Part shown: in pieces, positions 34,701 to 48,100 of the stretch
How positions within the stretch are numbered: position 1 is the first letter of the stretch
Layout of the letters: every line of letters starts with the position of its first letter
Source of the DNA: Cinnamomum chago
Lineage: Eukaryota; Streptophyta; Magnoliopsida; Laurales; Lauraceae
Direction: 5' to 3'
Assembly: GCA_038049695.1 (NCBI GenBank)
Contig: CP142456.1
Location: forward strand, 74,609,422-74,673,421
DNA length: 64,000 bases
Program-made: the position numbers and the translations under genes
The notes under the pieces: generated by a model
Databases searched by the model: none
The model's input: the letters and a program-made list of their open reading frames with translations, nothing else
What the model was told of the DNA's origin: nothing

Positions 34701-37700
34701 GTCACCCAAAAGGTCTCCTAATTTCTCGTGTGGTCCATCAAGGCCATGTGGGCCCCATAGCCAGTGTTTTGCTAAGTGTTCTAGACATTATAGCAACTCC
34801 CAGTTTCGAGTGATTTGATTTATTTTATTTTGAGTAGTTTCCAGGTTTAAAGGACTCCTATTAGGGACTAGAAATCTAGTATCCTAGGTTTCTTAGGGTT
34901 TAAATTTTAAGCCACTTATATATCTGTGTTGGCTCATCACTGTTTACAGTGGTTCTCCTTCAAAAATTAATAAAGTTATGCATTCTACACACTCTTCTCC
35001 ATTGGATTAAGGTACTCTCCTTGGATTGAACCTTTTATACATATTACTCAGTAAATGTCAGTAAGTAATCTCCCTTCTCCTTGGTTTATTTGCATTTTTT
35101 ATTTTTTATTTTTTTGTTGATTTGAGTTAGAATGCATTTTTGGTTTTCCAATCAATTGGGATCAACTTGGCTGCATCAGATTTGAACATCTTAAGGGACA
35201 TCTAATTGCCAAAAAGACAAGGATCTTCTAACCTGGTCTAAAAGAAGGCATAGGCCAAGATAAAAACATGTATGGTCTATGACTCCATGCAGAACTGGAC
35301 CATTGGGAAACAGCAAAAATGTGCATGTTTTAGCACACAAATCTAATGTCCTACATGGGACATCTTTCCATTCTATTTATATAAGGCTTTTGAGTTTTGA
35401 CTATAATAGTCAAACTAGAGTTTTTTTAACTTTGGAAAGCAACAATTAAGTTACAGGGAGCAAGGATGGGGAGCCCAGAGCCCAATTTTTTAAAATATCT
35501 TATGTACGTTTTGCATATTGACCCTCTCCAAAAGAGCGCGCGCACGCACGCACAGGCACACATGTATATGGTGGATGGTTGTCAAATAGATGGGTGAGAA
35601 CCTTTACATTTCTATTTTTTTAAAGAACTCTTCAATGGAGCAAGACTTGCACATTATGCCTTCTGGAATATATCTTTCTATGTGAATGGATGTGAATGAC
35701 AACCATTAATGTGTTTTGGATTGCATGGAGACTGATGTGTGCTTGAGTTTCATAATATTCAGGTCGTGTGATCTATGCACAATAATGGGTAGGATTCTAA
35801 GGGCATGTTTGTGTAACACTTTTCCACGAAAAAGTGGACGGTTTTCAGCGGAAAATCCATTTTTCCGACGTTTGGTGCGGAACAATTATGCGGAAATCCT
35901 TTCCTGCATCGTTAGCATTTTCCTTGATAATGGTGGAAATGGGTTTCCTATGGGGGGTATGGGAAATGGATTTCTTCGGAAAACTTCTCCCTCTTTTCCT
36001 CACTCTTGTCCATTTCAATCCAAAAACACTACAAATCTTTCATTTTTTATTTATTTATATAAATTCTTATCTAATGTTGAATAAATAATATACATGTTAT
36101 GTTATTTTTCTTCAAAAAATTATATTACTCAATAAGAAATTTTGATTTTCTATAAGGAATCCACAGCCGCACCAAACAACATTAGCACCAATTCAATGAG
36201 GAAACTCTTTTTGCACCAAACATGAATTTCTAAATTCTATGGAAATCCTTTTCCGAGGTTTTCATTTCTATGGAATTTGCTGACGTGGCAATTTTCCCTT
36301 TCCGCGGAAAGGATGTGTACACAAATGTGCCCAATGTTTTCTGCTTGAATTTCCTTTCTTTCCATGGTTTTCTTTAATCGGGTAGCAGAAGGCATAATGT
36401 ACTAGAGATTAACTCCTAGTTTTTGCACAAAATTGCTGCTGGACTTTTGTATCAACGGGTGGGCTACATTATGCAATATACGAACAGAATTTTAAATGTA
36501 TATATGTGAGATCATGATGCAAACCTTCCTAAATATTAAATTAAAAAAAGAAAAATTGTCAATGGAAATTAGACTTACCACATGTTATTTTTTTCTGATT
36601 GTTGGCAAAAATCCTCACCAGTTCTCCCTACAGAAAAGCCAGTTATTTAGCCTTTGATCTATGTGATTGCAAAGATGATAAGAGACTTTCCTATGACATA
36701 AAACAGTGAATATAACAGCTTTTGTATAACCATTCTTCTAAGTACTTTTTCTATGAAAATGCTACTTAGAATGGATCAAGAAAAAGAAGCAACATAGAGG
36801 CAAATGGACCTGTTAGGATATGCTATGATTATTTAGGTAGACCATAAGATTGGACAGACTAAAAATATTCTTGTTATCTATTGTTATTTGTCTGTTGGTA
36901 CTCTATAAATATTAGTACTTAAAATAGAAGATAGAATCAGTTTCTCACAATCTTCTGCATGTTATCAGGGTATTCTGAAATCAGATGATCTCAACCATCC
37001 ATCTAACAGTGATATGCTAAGGGAGAGACTTGGAAAAATTTGTCAATCCCTTTGAGGGTTTTCCCCTTTATGTCTTTCTGATTATTATCTATGAAAAGAT
37101 TACAACATGTGTATCCCTTAAATTGGGTGATTACAATCACAATTATAATCACAACCCCCACATCTAGGGACTTTCTAAACTCCTAGGTAGTATTACAAGG
37201 CATTTTCACATGCATCTGCATGTGCGTCTTATTACCATCATCTATTAAATCAGATGATCTTACCTTCCAACCTTTGGGGTTGCAGAAGATGATGCAATAT
37301 GAACGGTTTGGTCAGCCCATGACCCATCTGCTCCACCCCTCGTCAATCTTATTTTCCACAAAACAAACTTCCAATTGATCAACCTCAGCAGTCTCAAAGC
37401 ACACCAGACCCTGCAACTCCATCCCTGTTCTCGCTCTTCCATGATAGTGCTTGGCAGTCCCAACCCATGGATCTGTTACATTGCCACCACCTGACCCACC
37501 ATTACAACATAATCATAGCCAGCCATCTTGGTCCCAACTTCACCTCTATATTCATATTCATTTGGCTACCCAATATCCCTTGATCGCAAAATTGTGGGAC
37601 CGATTAATGATCTCTATCATGAATTGTAAAACCCACATAACCCTACCTATTTGGAACCTAGCCAATGTCTGACTCTCCCAAACCCTCAGAATCTCAATAG

Positions 37701-39133
37701 AAATACCCAATTCCACCCGATTACCCCCTTCTTTGCCTCTAATCTCAGCCACAGAATCCCAATCCAGTTGAGCTTGCCACAATGAAGTCCACTGTTCCCA
37801 TTCCCAATACAGGCCTTACTGCCCTAATTCCACTGTCCCCATTCCCAATGCAGACCTTACTGCCCTAACACATGAACCACCAGAAACCATTGGATCACCG
37901 TCCTACAAGTTACCCAAATGCTCTACCTAAACCTTCCTGCCAACCGTTTGCGCAAGATCTATCTGACATCAGACTCCCCACCATCAACCCATTGGACAGT
38001 GCTGCTTCCACTCAGGTGATCTTGAATGCCAATTGTTAACAACACTAAAGGAAAATTTTTAATAGGATATAGCATGTGCAATAACATATTTTCACGTGAA
38101 GCAAGAAAATACCTGGCGGCCACTGTCATCCATAGGTATACACTCAACGGCTATAAGTCTATCAACATCGTCAGCAGTTACAACATAATCTGGATTGGTG
38201 GCTCCTGGATCAGAAAGTGCAAAAATAAGAAAACATTAAGGAAGAAGCATTTTTAATATCTTCAAATGAAAAAAATCACTGTCACAAGATTATGATAACT
38301 GAGGACTATCACAACACTTACCTTCAATGTACTGCGTAGTGCCATTCTGAAGATGATGAACCCACTAGATACACAATACCATATTATTCACATAAAATAT
38401 GCATACATTTTATCACAACCCAAAGATCAACGCCACAAGTGAAAAAAAAAAATCCACGTAAAATAGCAGAAGAAAAAAAAATGCTGATTCCACCAGTTTC
38501 CAAAAAAATGAAGTATGAGAGGCCAAATACCTGAAACATACAAAGTGAAGTGCCACGTACAGGATAGCCACATGCTTGCAGAGTATTTCCTGGTTTAGCA
38601 TCACCAATAATTTGAAACCCTTCAATACCAGGTAGAATACCTCCTGCAGGAAGGAGCAGATAACGGTTATTTTATTTCTACAGGAGAAACTCATTTCAGC
38701 ATAAGTACATTACCTTCTGAGAAAGAAGATGCACGCTCTTCATGCAAGGGAGGCATGTGAGAATAAGCATCATTAATTGCCTTCTCACTGCTAGTTTTGC
38801 CTGCACCATCTTCCAAACTCAGTGCACTGAAGCCCTCAACCTCCCTGTGATGACATGGTCATAAGTTAGAAGAGAGAGGCTGATTCTCAACTATCAGAAT
38901 GACAGAAATTTCACGTTAATGATCAGTCAGTAGCCAAGAATCATATATTTAGATCAATAAAATATGCTCCATAATTCAAATAAGCATATGATGATAAGGA
39001 TATGAATATAGTAGCAAGGAGACATGCATCATAGCTCAGTGGAAGAGGTGTCTCATGCTCATGTAGCTGCCCAGGGATCGGTCCCTGGGCATGTACATTA
39101 ACACCCCGGTCATGTACCACTGCTCTAAACTAG

Positions 39134-39179
<46 letters not shown>

Positions 39180-42100
39180 GAGATGCTCCTATGAGAGATG
39201 CTCTCACCTTATTATGAGAGATAAGGTGGGGGCCCTCACATCCATATCCAATGCCAACAACTTAAATGTGAGGGTCCTCACCTTATCTCTCATAGTAAAG
39301 TAAGAGATGCTCTCACATGAGCATCTCCCTATACATATATAGAGCAAGGTTCTCCTAAGCTCAAGCTTATGATAAAATTTCGTAAGCTCATGCTTGTGGG
39401 GCTCACCTTTGGCCCATCCAAATGGACCAAACACATGACCCCCCCCTAAATTATTTTTATATATATATAAATACACACACACATACATACATACACATAT
39501 AGGGAGATGCTCCTATGAGAGATAGGGGTGGGGGGCCTCACATTTAAGTTGTTGGCATTGGATATGGATGTGAGGGCCCTCACCTTATCTCCCATATAAG
39601 GTGAGAGATATCTCTCATAGGAGCATCTCACAGATATATATATATATATGTAATACCGTTCATAAGCAGTCCAGCTCATCGCACCCGCCTGGATACATGC
39701 CTATCACTGGGAGCAAGGGGATGGAAAGGCCTCATCATTGATAAGGATCAGATGAGAAATTGATGTAGACGGCCCAGATGGAATTGAAGATCAAGTGGCT
39801 AATCAGGAGATGAAGTTCCTGGAGGGACATGGTTGAGCACATGGGGTCTGAACCCATGTGTGAAGGTCCCACTCAAGTTAGAAAATCCAAAACAGCCCAC
39901 ATTCATTGATATTGTGCTTATCTAGGGGCTATTTTACTAATTCCATACGCCATGGTGTATTTTGCAAACTTTTAAATTCAATTCCAAAGCACAAACAGAA
40001 AACAGGGCTGTACATATGGGCATCTTTGGGCTGTGGGCTCAAGGCCCAACTGGGCCCAACTCAATTTGTGTCCAACACCACCTGGGGCGCCCAGGGGTGG
40101 AGTTAACATGGGCAGGGACCACCATCCATTTCTGTGGGCTATGTAGGCCCCATTGATCAAAGTCGTGGGGATGGTCCCGAACAACCATTGTCCTAAAAAA
40201 ACTCTTTCAATCTTTGGATTTCTTGCCATTTAGATGTTAGTTTCCTTTCCATTAGGATATCATGAGTTGGTAAATAATGGTGACAAGTAAGAACAGTGGG
40301 TTGGATTATTTTGGTTAGAAGTTTTGGGATTTTGGTGTATGACAGTTGACTGTGCATAGGTAGCCACAGTCGACTGTCAACATTCTTTTATTTCCTTTCT
40401 TTTCTTGTTCGTTTTAGCAATTTCGGGTGTTGAGAGCATTATTTGAGGAAGTTATGGATAGTATTGTTTGTATTTTGGATTTTGGAGAGTTTTATATACT
40501 TGTTGGAGTCAGCTAGTATAGCCAGTTGATAGTTGACACTCTGTGGTTAATTCCTTGCATCTATTGGTTTTTATGAATCAGTCCAAAAGGTTGGTTCAAC
40601 CCTATCTCTAAGCTGCTGAGTTCCAGTTTACAGTGTAACAGTCCCTGTTACACTGTCTTACAGCAGTCTTGTAACCGTTGCGTACCGTTAAGGGGTTCCT
40701 CAGGAATCCGTGACTGCACTAGAAATCATCCCCATCAGACTATCGAACATCGATTTTAACAGCCTTAGAATGGTTATTTTCACTAAACACTACTTTAAAG
40801 ATCTAGTCCAATAGTGAGTAAAGGTCAGATTGGTGTCAAATTGGACCTGGTACCAGATCACGGGGGGATAGTGATTAAGAAGAGGGTACACTGATCAAAA
40901 GTGCGCTGTAGAGCTGGACTGCACTTTCAGTCCTTTACGTTATAAACATCAAATAATAAGAGATTATTAAACTGTAGCTTATGATCTTTCAAGGACTATC
41001 TGGTACCAGTATAAGTATCAATACATTACAATACTGTTACGTAAGCATAAAATAGGAGATTGCTAGAAGTTTGTCAAAATCCTGAATCTTGAGAGCTAGT
41101 GAAGAATTTCTAGAAACCAGGAAAGAGTTTTCATGGTTGATCAAATGCAAGGAGTCTCACAAGTCATATGGCCTTCAGTGCAAAATACGCACTCACTGAA
41201 AATGTGTTTACAACCCTAGATTGGCCACTAGCTCTTGCTTCCCTATTATTTTCTATATTGTAATCTATATATTCAAATTCTAGTTACTATACTTGGTGAT
41301 TTTGTTTTTATTTTTTTAATGGTACTATTCTTGGTGATTATCATAAAAATTCCTAAGCTATCTTTATTATCCACTCAATAGCTAAACCTAAATGTTTTCT
41401 CTTTACTTCTTTTTTAACATCATGTAGGTAGCATTATTTCAATTTCCTGGAATAATCTTTCTCTTTCCTCTTCCTTATCAGATCTTTCTAGCTTTAAAAA
41501 CATAATAAATATACAGTTCCAAAATAATCCTGATATACCAACAACACTAAGGTAGCAGTGGAACCATAACATTGGGCAAACAATATCTTCCTTAGAAAAA
41601 GTATTCTTTTTCAACCATGATCCATACCCAAGTGATGCATCTAAACAGGGGCTGCCCCAAAATGGGCTTTGGGTCGTGGGTCAAATACAGGCCAAGGCCC
41701 AATGGGCCAGTCCATGGATTAGCCCAAAGTCCATTTGGCCCAGTCATACTAGAGGAGACTCATCAGACCCAGCCCATTGAGAGGATAAATATATAGAGAC
41801 TTACCTAGAGTCCTCTCTTGGTAAACCATTACATGTAGTTTGTGATTGTCTTGAGGTCTTTCATTATTAGTCATATCATGGTAAAGAAATCAATAGAAAT
41901 TTCCTTCATCAAAGTTTGTGGTGATCTTGGAGTCTTTAATTAGAAGAGTCTCAGTTTGGTAAACTAATCATAGAAGAAAAGAGGGCCCAATAAAAGATCC
42001 TCACTTATTTAGTTGTCATCATTAGCAAGGAGAATCAAAGAGGACAAGGGAAGAGATTAGCTTTGTTGGATGGATTGTGTGATTTGTTATGCAAAGAATG

Positions 42101-45100
42101 CACTACTATTAAAGTGCTGTATCCTCTTCTCTTCTGGAAGGGGGATGAAAGAAAAATACTCGAACTCTTTCTCTAATTTGATGTTTAATAAAGTCAAAAG
42201 GTGTGAAACCTTGAAGTGTGGTTTTTATTATCCTTTTAGCTTTGGCTTGGATAATAGCTTTTGGCTATTCTTCCACTTCCTTTCTGCATTACTGAGTTTA
42301 GCAGTCTTTTGGTTGCAGTCATTTACATATGTAAATGATTAACATGCGTAATGGTTACACATCTTCACATTTGTTTGCTCTCATTTACACATGTGATGTA
42401 TAAATAAGGTGTGAAAATGGTGTGTAAATAAAGCCATTTACACACTGAAATTTTCAAAACGAAACAAGTTTCACACCTTCTGTAAAAAGGCACCAGTACA
42501 ATCTCCCACATGATGATTGCTTTCTCATGGGCCCCATCAACCACTTTTAATTTTTTTTCATTTATGTTGTAATCCAAAACGATTCAATCTGTTTATTGAA
42601 CTAATAAGCCCCAAGACCTTGAAGCAAATTATCTTAAATCTCGATAGATTTTGAGTAATTTGTGAAAAAATCCCAACCTATAGATCTAATCTTTTGTACT
42701 TTTCTGGGCGCTCAATTAATGATTTAAACCATTCAATATTCTCATATTGATCATAAAAGACATTTATATTCATATATTAAATCTTCATGGATTTTGAGAA
42801 ATTTGTGAAATACATTCAAAACATCGAAACACATCTAAAACCATTGGATGTACTCATTTACTCATGTGAAAATGGTGATTTTGATCAACATTGTAATGTG
42901 CACCATTTGCATGTTTGATATTTAGATAAGTAAAACCCATTTTCCAATCGTATGCATAAAAGGCAAATGACCTTTTAATGGGGTGAACTATCATCCAAAG
43001 CATTAGTCTAGATGGCCAGATAAGGCACAAGCTTGGATAGAATTTAAAAGGATAATGCTTGGAAATTTACAACCATACTAAGGAAGCTGATGAGGATGGA
43101 TTGGTAATGACAAACCAAAGAGAATTGAAGAAGAATGAATTTTGCACTGAAATTGGGTACCTCGCAATATGATTGGTGGCGCGGCCCAGATCTATGATTG
43201 AATTAATAGATCGATCTCCTGAAGGATTGATCGAATCCAAGATGGATTCCTACCACTAGGGCACAAGCATAACCATGAAACCATCCATGAAACTCACAAT
43301 GAACTCAAGCAATTGTATTATTAACTGAAGTAGGCATGCCTAATACAATGGAGGGCTTCTCTATTTATAATGTAATAAGAACTCTAAAATAGAAAGTTAC
43401 CAATCCTAATGAAATATTAAAACAAGAAACAATTCCTAATTAAACTTAAAATAAATTTAGAATGCCACAGTAGCTTCTCAGCCAATTGGGACTGTCGGCT
43501 GAACCCAATGGACAACGTTGGATGGCTGGGTCCATCATGTGGGCCCAAGTGCTCTTTCATCCTTCCGTACTGCATCAATCGGTCACCCTTTCCTATAGAC
43601 TATAGTGTACTTTTGATGCAGCAACACCAATATTCCACATGAGACAAACTCGTGGGCCACATGTGGGACCCATGAAATTCTAGAGATTTTCTTATTTTTA
43701 ATTGTTGTTAGCTTCTAATTTTAGTGAACAATTGTAATTAGGAATAGCTTTCTAAAGTTTCCTAGTTTGATTAGGTTTTCCTTAGCCCCTAAGTTTCTTT
43801 TACTATTTATATGACATTGTAGAGATCATAATCTCATATTTGAGTTAATAGAATTTTCCCTCTCGTGGGTTTTATCGTTGGAGAGTGTTCTTCGTCATGT
43901 AATTGTTTCTGTCGAAACCCTCATTGTGCTGCGGCACCTACAATCCAAATCCTAACCCTAGGATTTGCATCAACTTTCCAAATAAATACAGCAAGTTTCA
44001 TCAATCATATCCCCTTACTTGGGATGATTTCACTCCATTGCGGTCTCATCATAATCTCTAAATATACATTACATATATGGTATATGGTGGTCCCCCACTC
44101 TAACGACGGATACCAAAACAAATATATTATAAGTATGACGGTCCCCAGTGCCACACTAATTGTTTAGACAGGACAGGATTGTATCTATGACCATCAGTTT
44201 TTGGTGTTAGAGAAGTCCAATAAATCCAAGGATTGAAACTTTTATAATTAATGACATAAGCAATACAGGCTTACATAAAAGTAAATAAATAATATCCCTG
44301 TTCCATGGGTCAAGTGTACTCCAAATAGAATGTGCAGCATTGCTACACATGAAAAGGCCAATCAGTAAAATCAACATCCCTGGCAATTCTAGGAAGTAGG
44401 AACTAGTTTTACTCCTTCATTTGATTTTATTTTATATTTTTTGTTAAGAATTAAAATTGGGGGGACCATTTTAATAGTTAGAGAAGCAACATTTTTTTTT
44501 AGTTAGAATTATTATAGTGAGAAACATTTGAAGCAACATATAGTTGATGAAACTTCAGTTGAAAACATTCATTCATTATAAGTTCAAGACAAATCAAGAG
44601 GCATTATTAAGTACTTACTGATAACACTAACAAAAATTTTCACTTTATATTTGGCCTGACAAAAAATTTCACTGTATAATTTTTCTCTTGGTGCTGTTGG
44701 GGGTCTCCTTGTTTTTTGGATGGTTGGATCCCACTCAGCCCATTTTTCAGCATACTTCTCATACACTGTACAGATTTTTCATTTATTCATGAAAGTTCAC
44801 ATTTTTTTAGACAAAAAAAACCACATAAGAATAAAAATAAAAAACCTAAAACTGTGTTCATGTATATACTATACTAACCTGTAAGTGGAGAACGGAAACT
44901 CTCCTGTTTTGTCATTGACAAATGGGTAGTGTGTCTCAACACCCATTGCATTATTTGCTTCTTTCACATCCATCAAATCATGGTCCCCAAGTCTATTAGA
45001 GGTTGTCTCCAATTGATGTTCATGTGGATACAGATTGTTGGGATAAAAGTTGAAGCCATCTGAATTCTGCACAAGGAAAAATTGTCATATAAGTTAAAAA

Positions 45101-48100
45101 ATCCATAAAAGGGAATAATAATTCAACAAGAAAGTGTTAAAATACCATGGGTCCCTGAGGTGGACTTTTCAAGGAACTTAAAGTTTGAGGATTAGTAATG
45201 GGAGGTATTTCCCCAGCTTGATTTCCCAGCTGCTCATTTACTTCTAAAGCATTAGCCTGTGGAGAAAGGAAATCAGGTTCCTGCAAATGTAGTTAATCCA
45301 ACTGACATGACCATAAACATGATATTAAGAGCAAACAAAACCAGTTGGCGTTAATTTATGGAATGAGGGATGCGTTTCTAAGTATATTAGTATCAACAGC
45401 AGAACAACTGGGTCTGATAGTTGATGGGTCTTCAGAATTAGCTCAACCCCATCCGATGTTGGCCATATTTTAGAATTTGCTACATAAGCTGAGGAGGTAG
45501 TTTGTGTGGGCAAATAACTGGGGATTTCTTTTGGTTCTCGAGCGTAGGTAGTTTTGCAACATAACATGGATTTTTGGTCCATGGATGATTGTGATAGCGG
45601 TGGGGTCTTCAGGGATCAGCAAGGGAGAGCTGGACAAGTGTCTGACTCCTAAGGGTGTTTTACTGATTTAGTGTGTTATCATGATTATTGTCTGATGGTT
45701 TGATAAAGGGCTTGGTAGGCTGGCTAAGAGGGAGGCAGTTAGGAGGTTGGTGAGTTTTAATAAGGTGGATCTTCTACTTCTTCAGACTTCAAGAGACTCA
45801 GATTGGCTGATTGTCGATTTCTAATGAGCTTATTGACTATGGGAAGCGATCTAAGCAAACAGGGGTAATCTTTAAAATTGATATGGAAAAGCCTATCATC
45901 ATGAGGATTGGAACTTTGTGGACATGTTGCTAAGGAGGTTTGGCTTTGGTGAGAGGTGGCATAGTTGGATCCAGGAATGCATTTCTTCAATTTGTTTTTC
46001 AATGTTGGTAAATGGCTCTCCCTCTTGCCCATTCAAAGTGCCCCAGGGTCTCAGGCAAGGAGATCCTCTCTCTCCTTTTCTGTTCACCATGGTCGTGGAA
46101 CTGTGGAAGCCTTCAGTGCTCTTCTGTTAAAGGCTAAGTGGTGTAGTCTTATTCGGGGTTTTGAGGTTGGTTAGGAGGAGGAGGCAATCAACCATCTTCA
46201 GTTCGCTGATGATACTATTCTTTTTAGTTCTTGGATGTGGTTTTGTTGATGATGATGTGGTTTTGTTGAAAAAAATTATTAGGTACTGTGATGCTTCTTC
46301 AAGTCTGAAAATTAATTTATCCGAAAGCATATTGGTGGGTGTGGATGAGATGGTTCAGTCTTTGACTAGTGAGCTTCACTGTAAGGTTGGCAAACTTCCT
46401 TTCTTGTATCTGATGTCATTCCAGGTCCAAAGCTGTGTGGGATCCAATTGTGGAGAATTTTAAGCAGAAGTTATCCATGTGGAAAAGGAACTATATTTTC
46501 CTGGGAGGGAGGATTGCTTTGATTAAGGTATCATTGTCTAATATGCCAATAGACTATGTCGTTGATAGTTATGCCAGTGGTGGTGAGGGAGAAGTTGGAT
46601 CGCTTGAGGAGGAGTTTCTAGTGGGAAGGAAGTGGTGATAAAAAAGGATATTTTACCTTATACAGTGGGATAATATTGTTAAACACAAAGTTCTTGGAGG
46701 TCTGGTTTTAGGCAATTTAGAGACAAAAAGTTGGGCCTTGATGGCGAAATGGTGGTGGAGATTTGAGGAGGAAAGGGAGGCTTTGTGGAGAAGAGTTACT
46801 GTGGCTAAATATGGGGTGGGGATTCCTAGTAGAGCTCCTAGGTACAAGGTGTTGGGTTTGTGGGGGAACATTTTAAGATTTGGGAATGCGTCTTCTTGTT
46901 CAGATGGGTCTTTTTCGGAGGGGGTGAGTTTTATGGTTAGTTGAGTCCCTTTTTAAGGACAACGATTGGTTGGAGGTGGTTCTTTTTTCTTCATCTTTTA
47001 TTAGGTTGTTTAGAGTGGCTGCCAACAAGTTGAGGGTGGCTTTGTGTCATGAGTAGTGTCTTTTAGGAGAGGTTTCCTTCTAGAGGAGTCTCTTGCTAAC
47101 ATGTTTCTGTGCAGGGATGAGCCAGATGTTCGTATTTGGAAACCCTGTCCTATGAGTGCTTTCTCCTTGAGGCCTTTTTATAAGGAGTCGGAGGATGTGC
47201 TAAGAGTGAGATTCACTAGTTCTCTTGTTTGCTTGGGTTTGGCTCCTCCTAGAGTGGAGAGTTTTGCTAGTCTGGAAGGTCTCTCAGGCAAACAATCTCA
47301 TGAAGAGAGGCATGCGTTCAAAGGCTTTTTCCGACCTATGTGTGCTCTACAAGAAAAAGGGGAAGACGATTTCTCATATATTCTTGCAACATGATTTCTC
47401 TTGCTTTATGTGATGTCAGGTGATTGATTGGTTGGTTGGGTGCGGGTTGGTGCTTTAGAATCTCGATCCCTTTTTGCTATTCTTTGGTCTATATGGAAAG
47501 AGAGTAATAGTAGAGTGTTCGGAGTGCATTTGGTACCTAGGAAGGATGTGCTTTCATTGGTGTCTATGCTTATAGCCAGGTGGGTTTCCATTAGGAGGGA
47601 CTTCGATAGCCGCCCAAGGATCGATGGTATCTTTCATAATTAGGCAGCCGCCCTTCATGGTGGGATGCCTAAGGAGTTTAAACTTCAAGTAGGGATGTGG
47701 TGCTACTAAAGGTAAAATGGGGCTTGCGGTCGTTGGAAGGATGCTTCAGAATGATCTATGGGTTGTTTTGTTTCCGTTCTCTACGAATTTGGGGCTAATG
47801 GAGTCTAATGAGCGGAGGCACATTCTAGAAGCACTTCAATTTTTTGCTTCGGCTCTTTTTTCCAGGTTACTTTGATTGTGGAGGCTGATTCCCTTAATGC
47901 TATTTCTTGGGTGCTTCTTTTGCTAAGGGGCTTTGGAGATTCAAGTTTTACTTCAATGAGATGAAGTCTATTATGTATTTGATCCGAGTTAAGTTTTAGC
48001 ATGCAGGGCGGATGGCTAATAGTTCTGTGGATGCTTTAGCGGAACAAGGGTTAGATAGGGCTTCTGCTTTGTTTGCTAACACTATGTAACTTCTTTGTTT

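Larger units (their letters stand above)
31262..36578. other. Intron 14 of the A9/Ig-like gene
   Basis: A 5.3-kb intron carrying a degenerate element at about 33552-33958, two opposed TRIMs (33958-34683) and a MITE candidate (35801-36332). The stretch 31262-33550 shows no recognised element. Confidence 0.6.

Noticed and set aside
44584..44766. Frame reading [14 protein letters not shown] with a good acceptor and a GTAAGT donor, looking like an exon of the A9/Ig-like gene
   Set aside because: Including it breaks the frame (stop TGA two codons in). The exons ending at 44879 and starting at 38844 join directly in phase. It may be a decoy or a rarely used exon.
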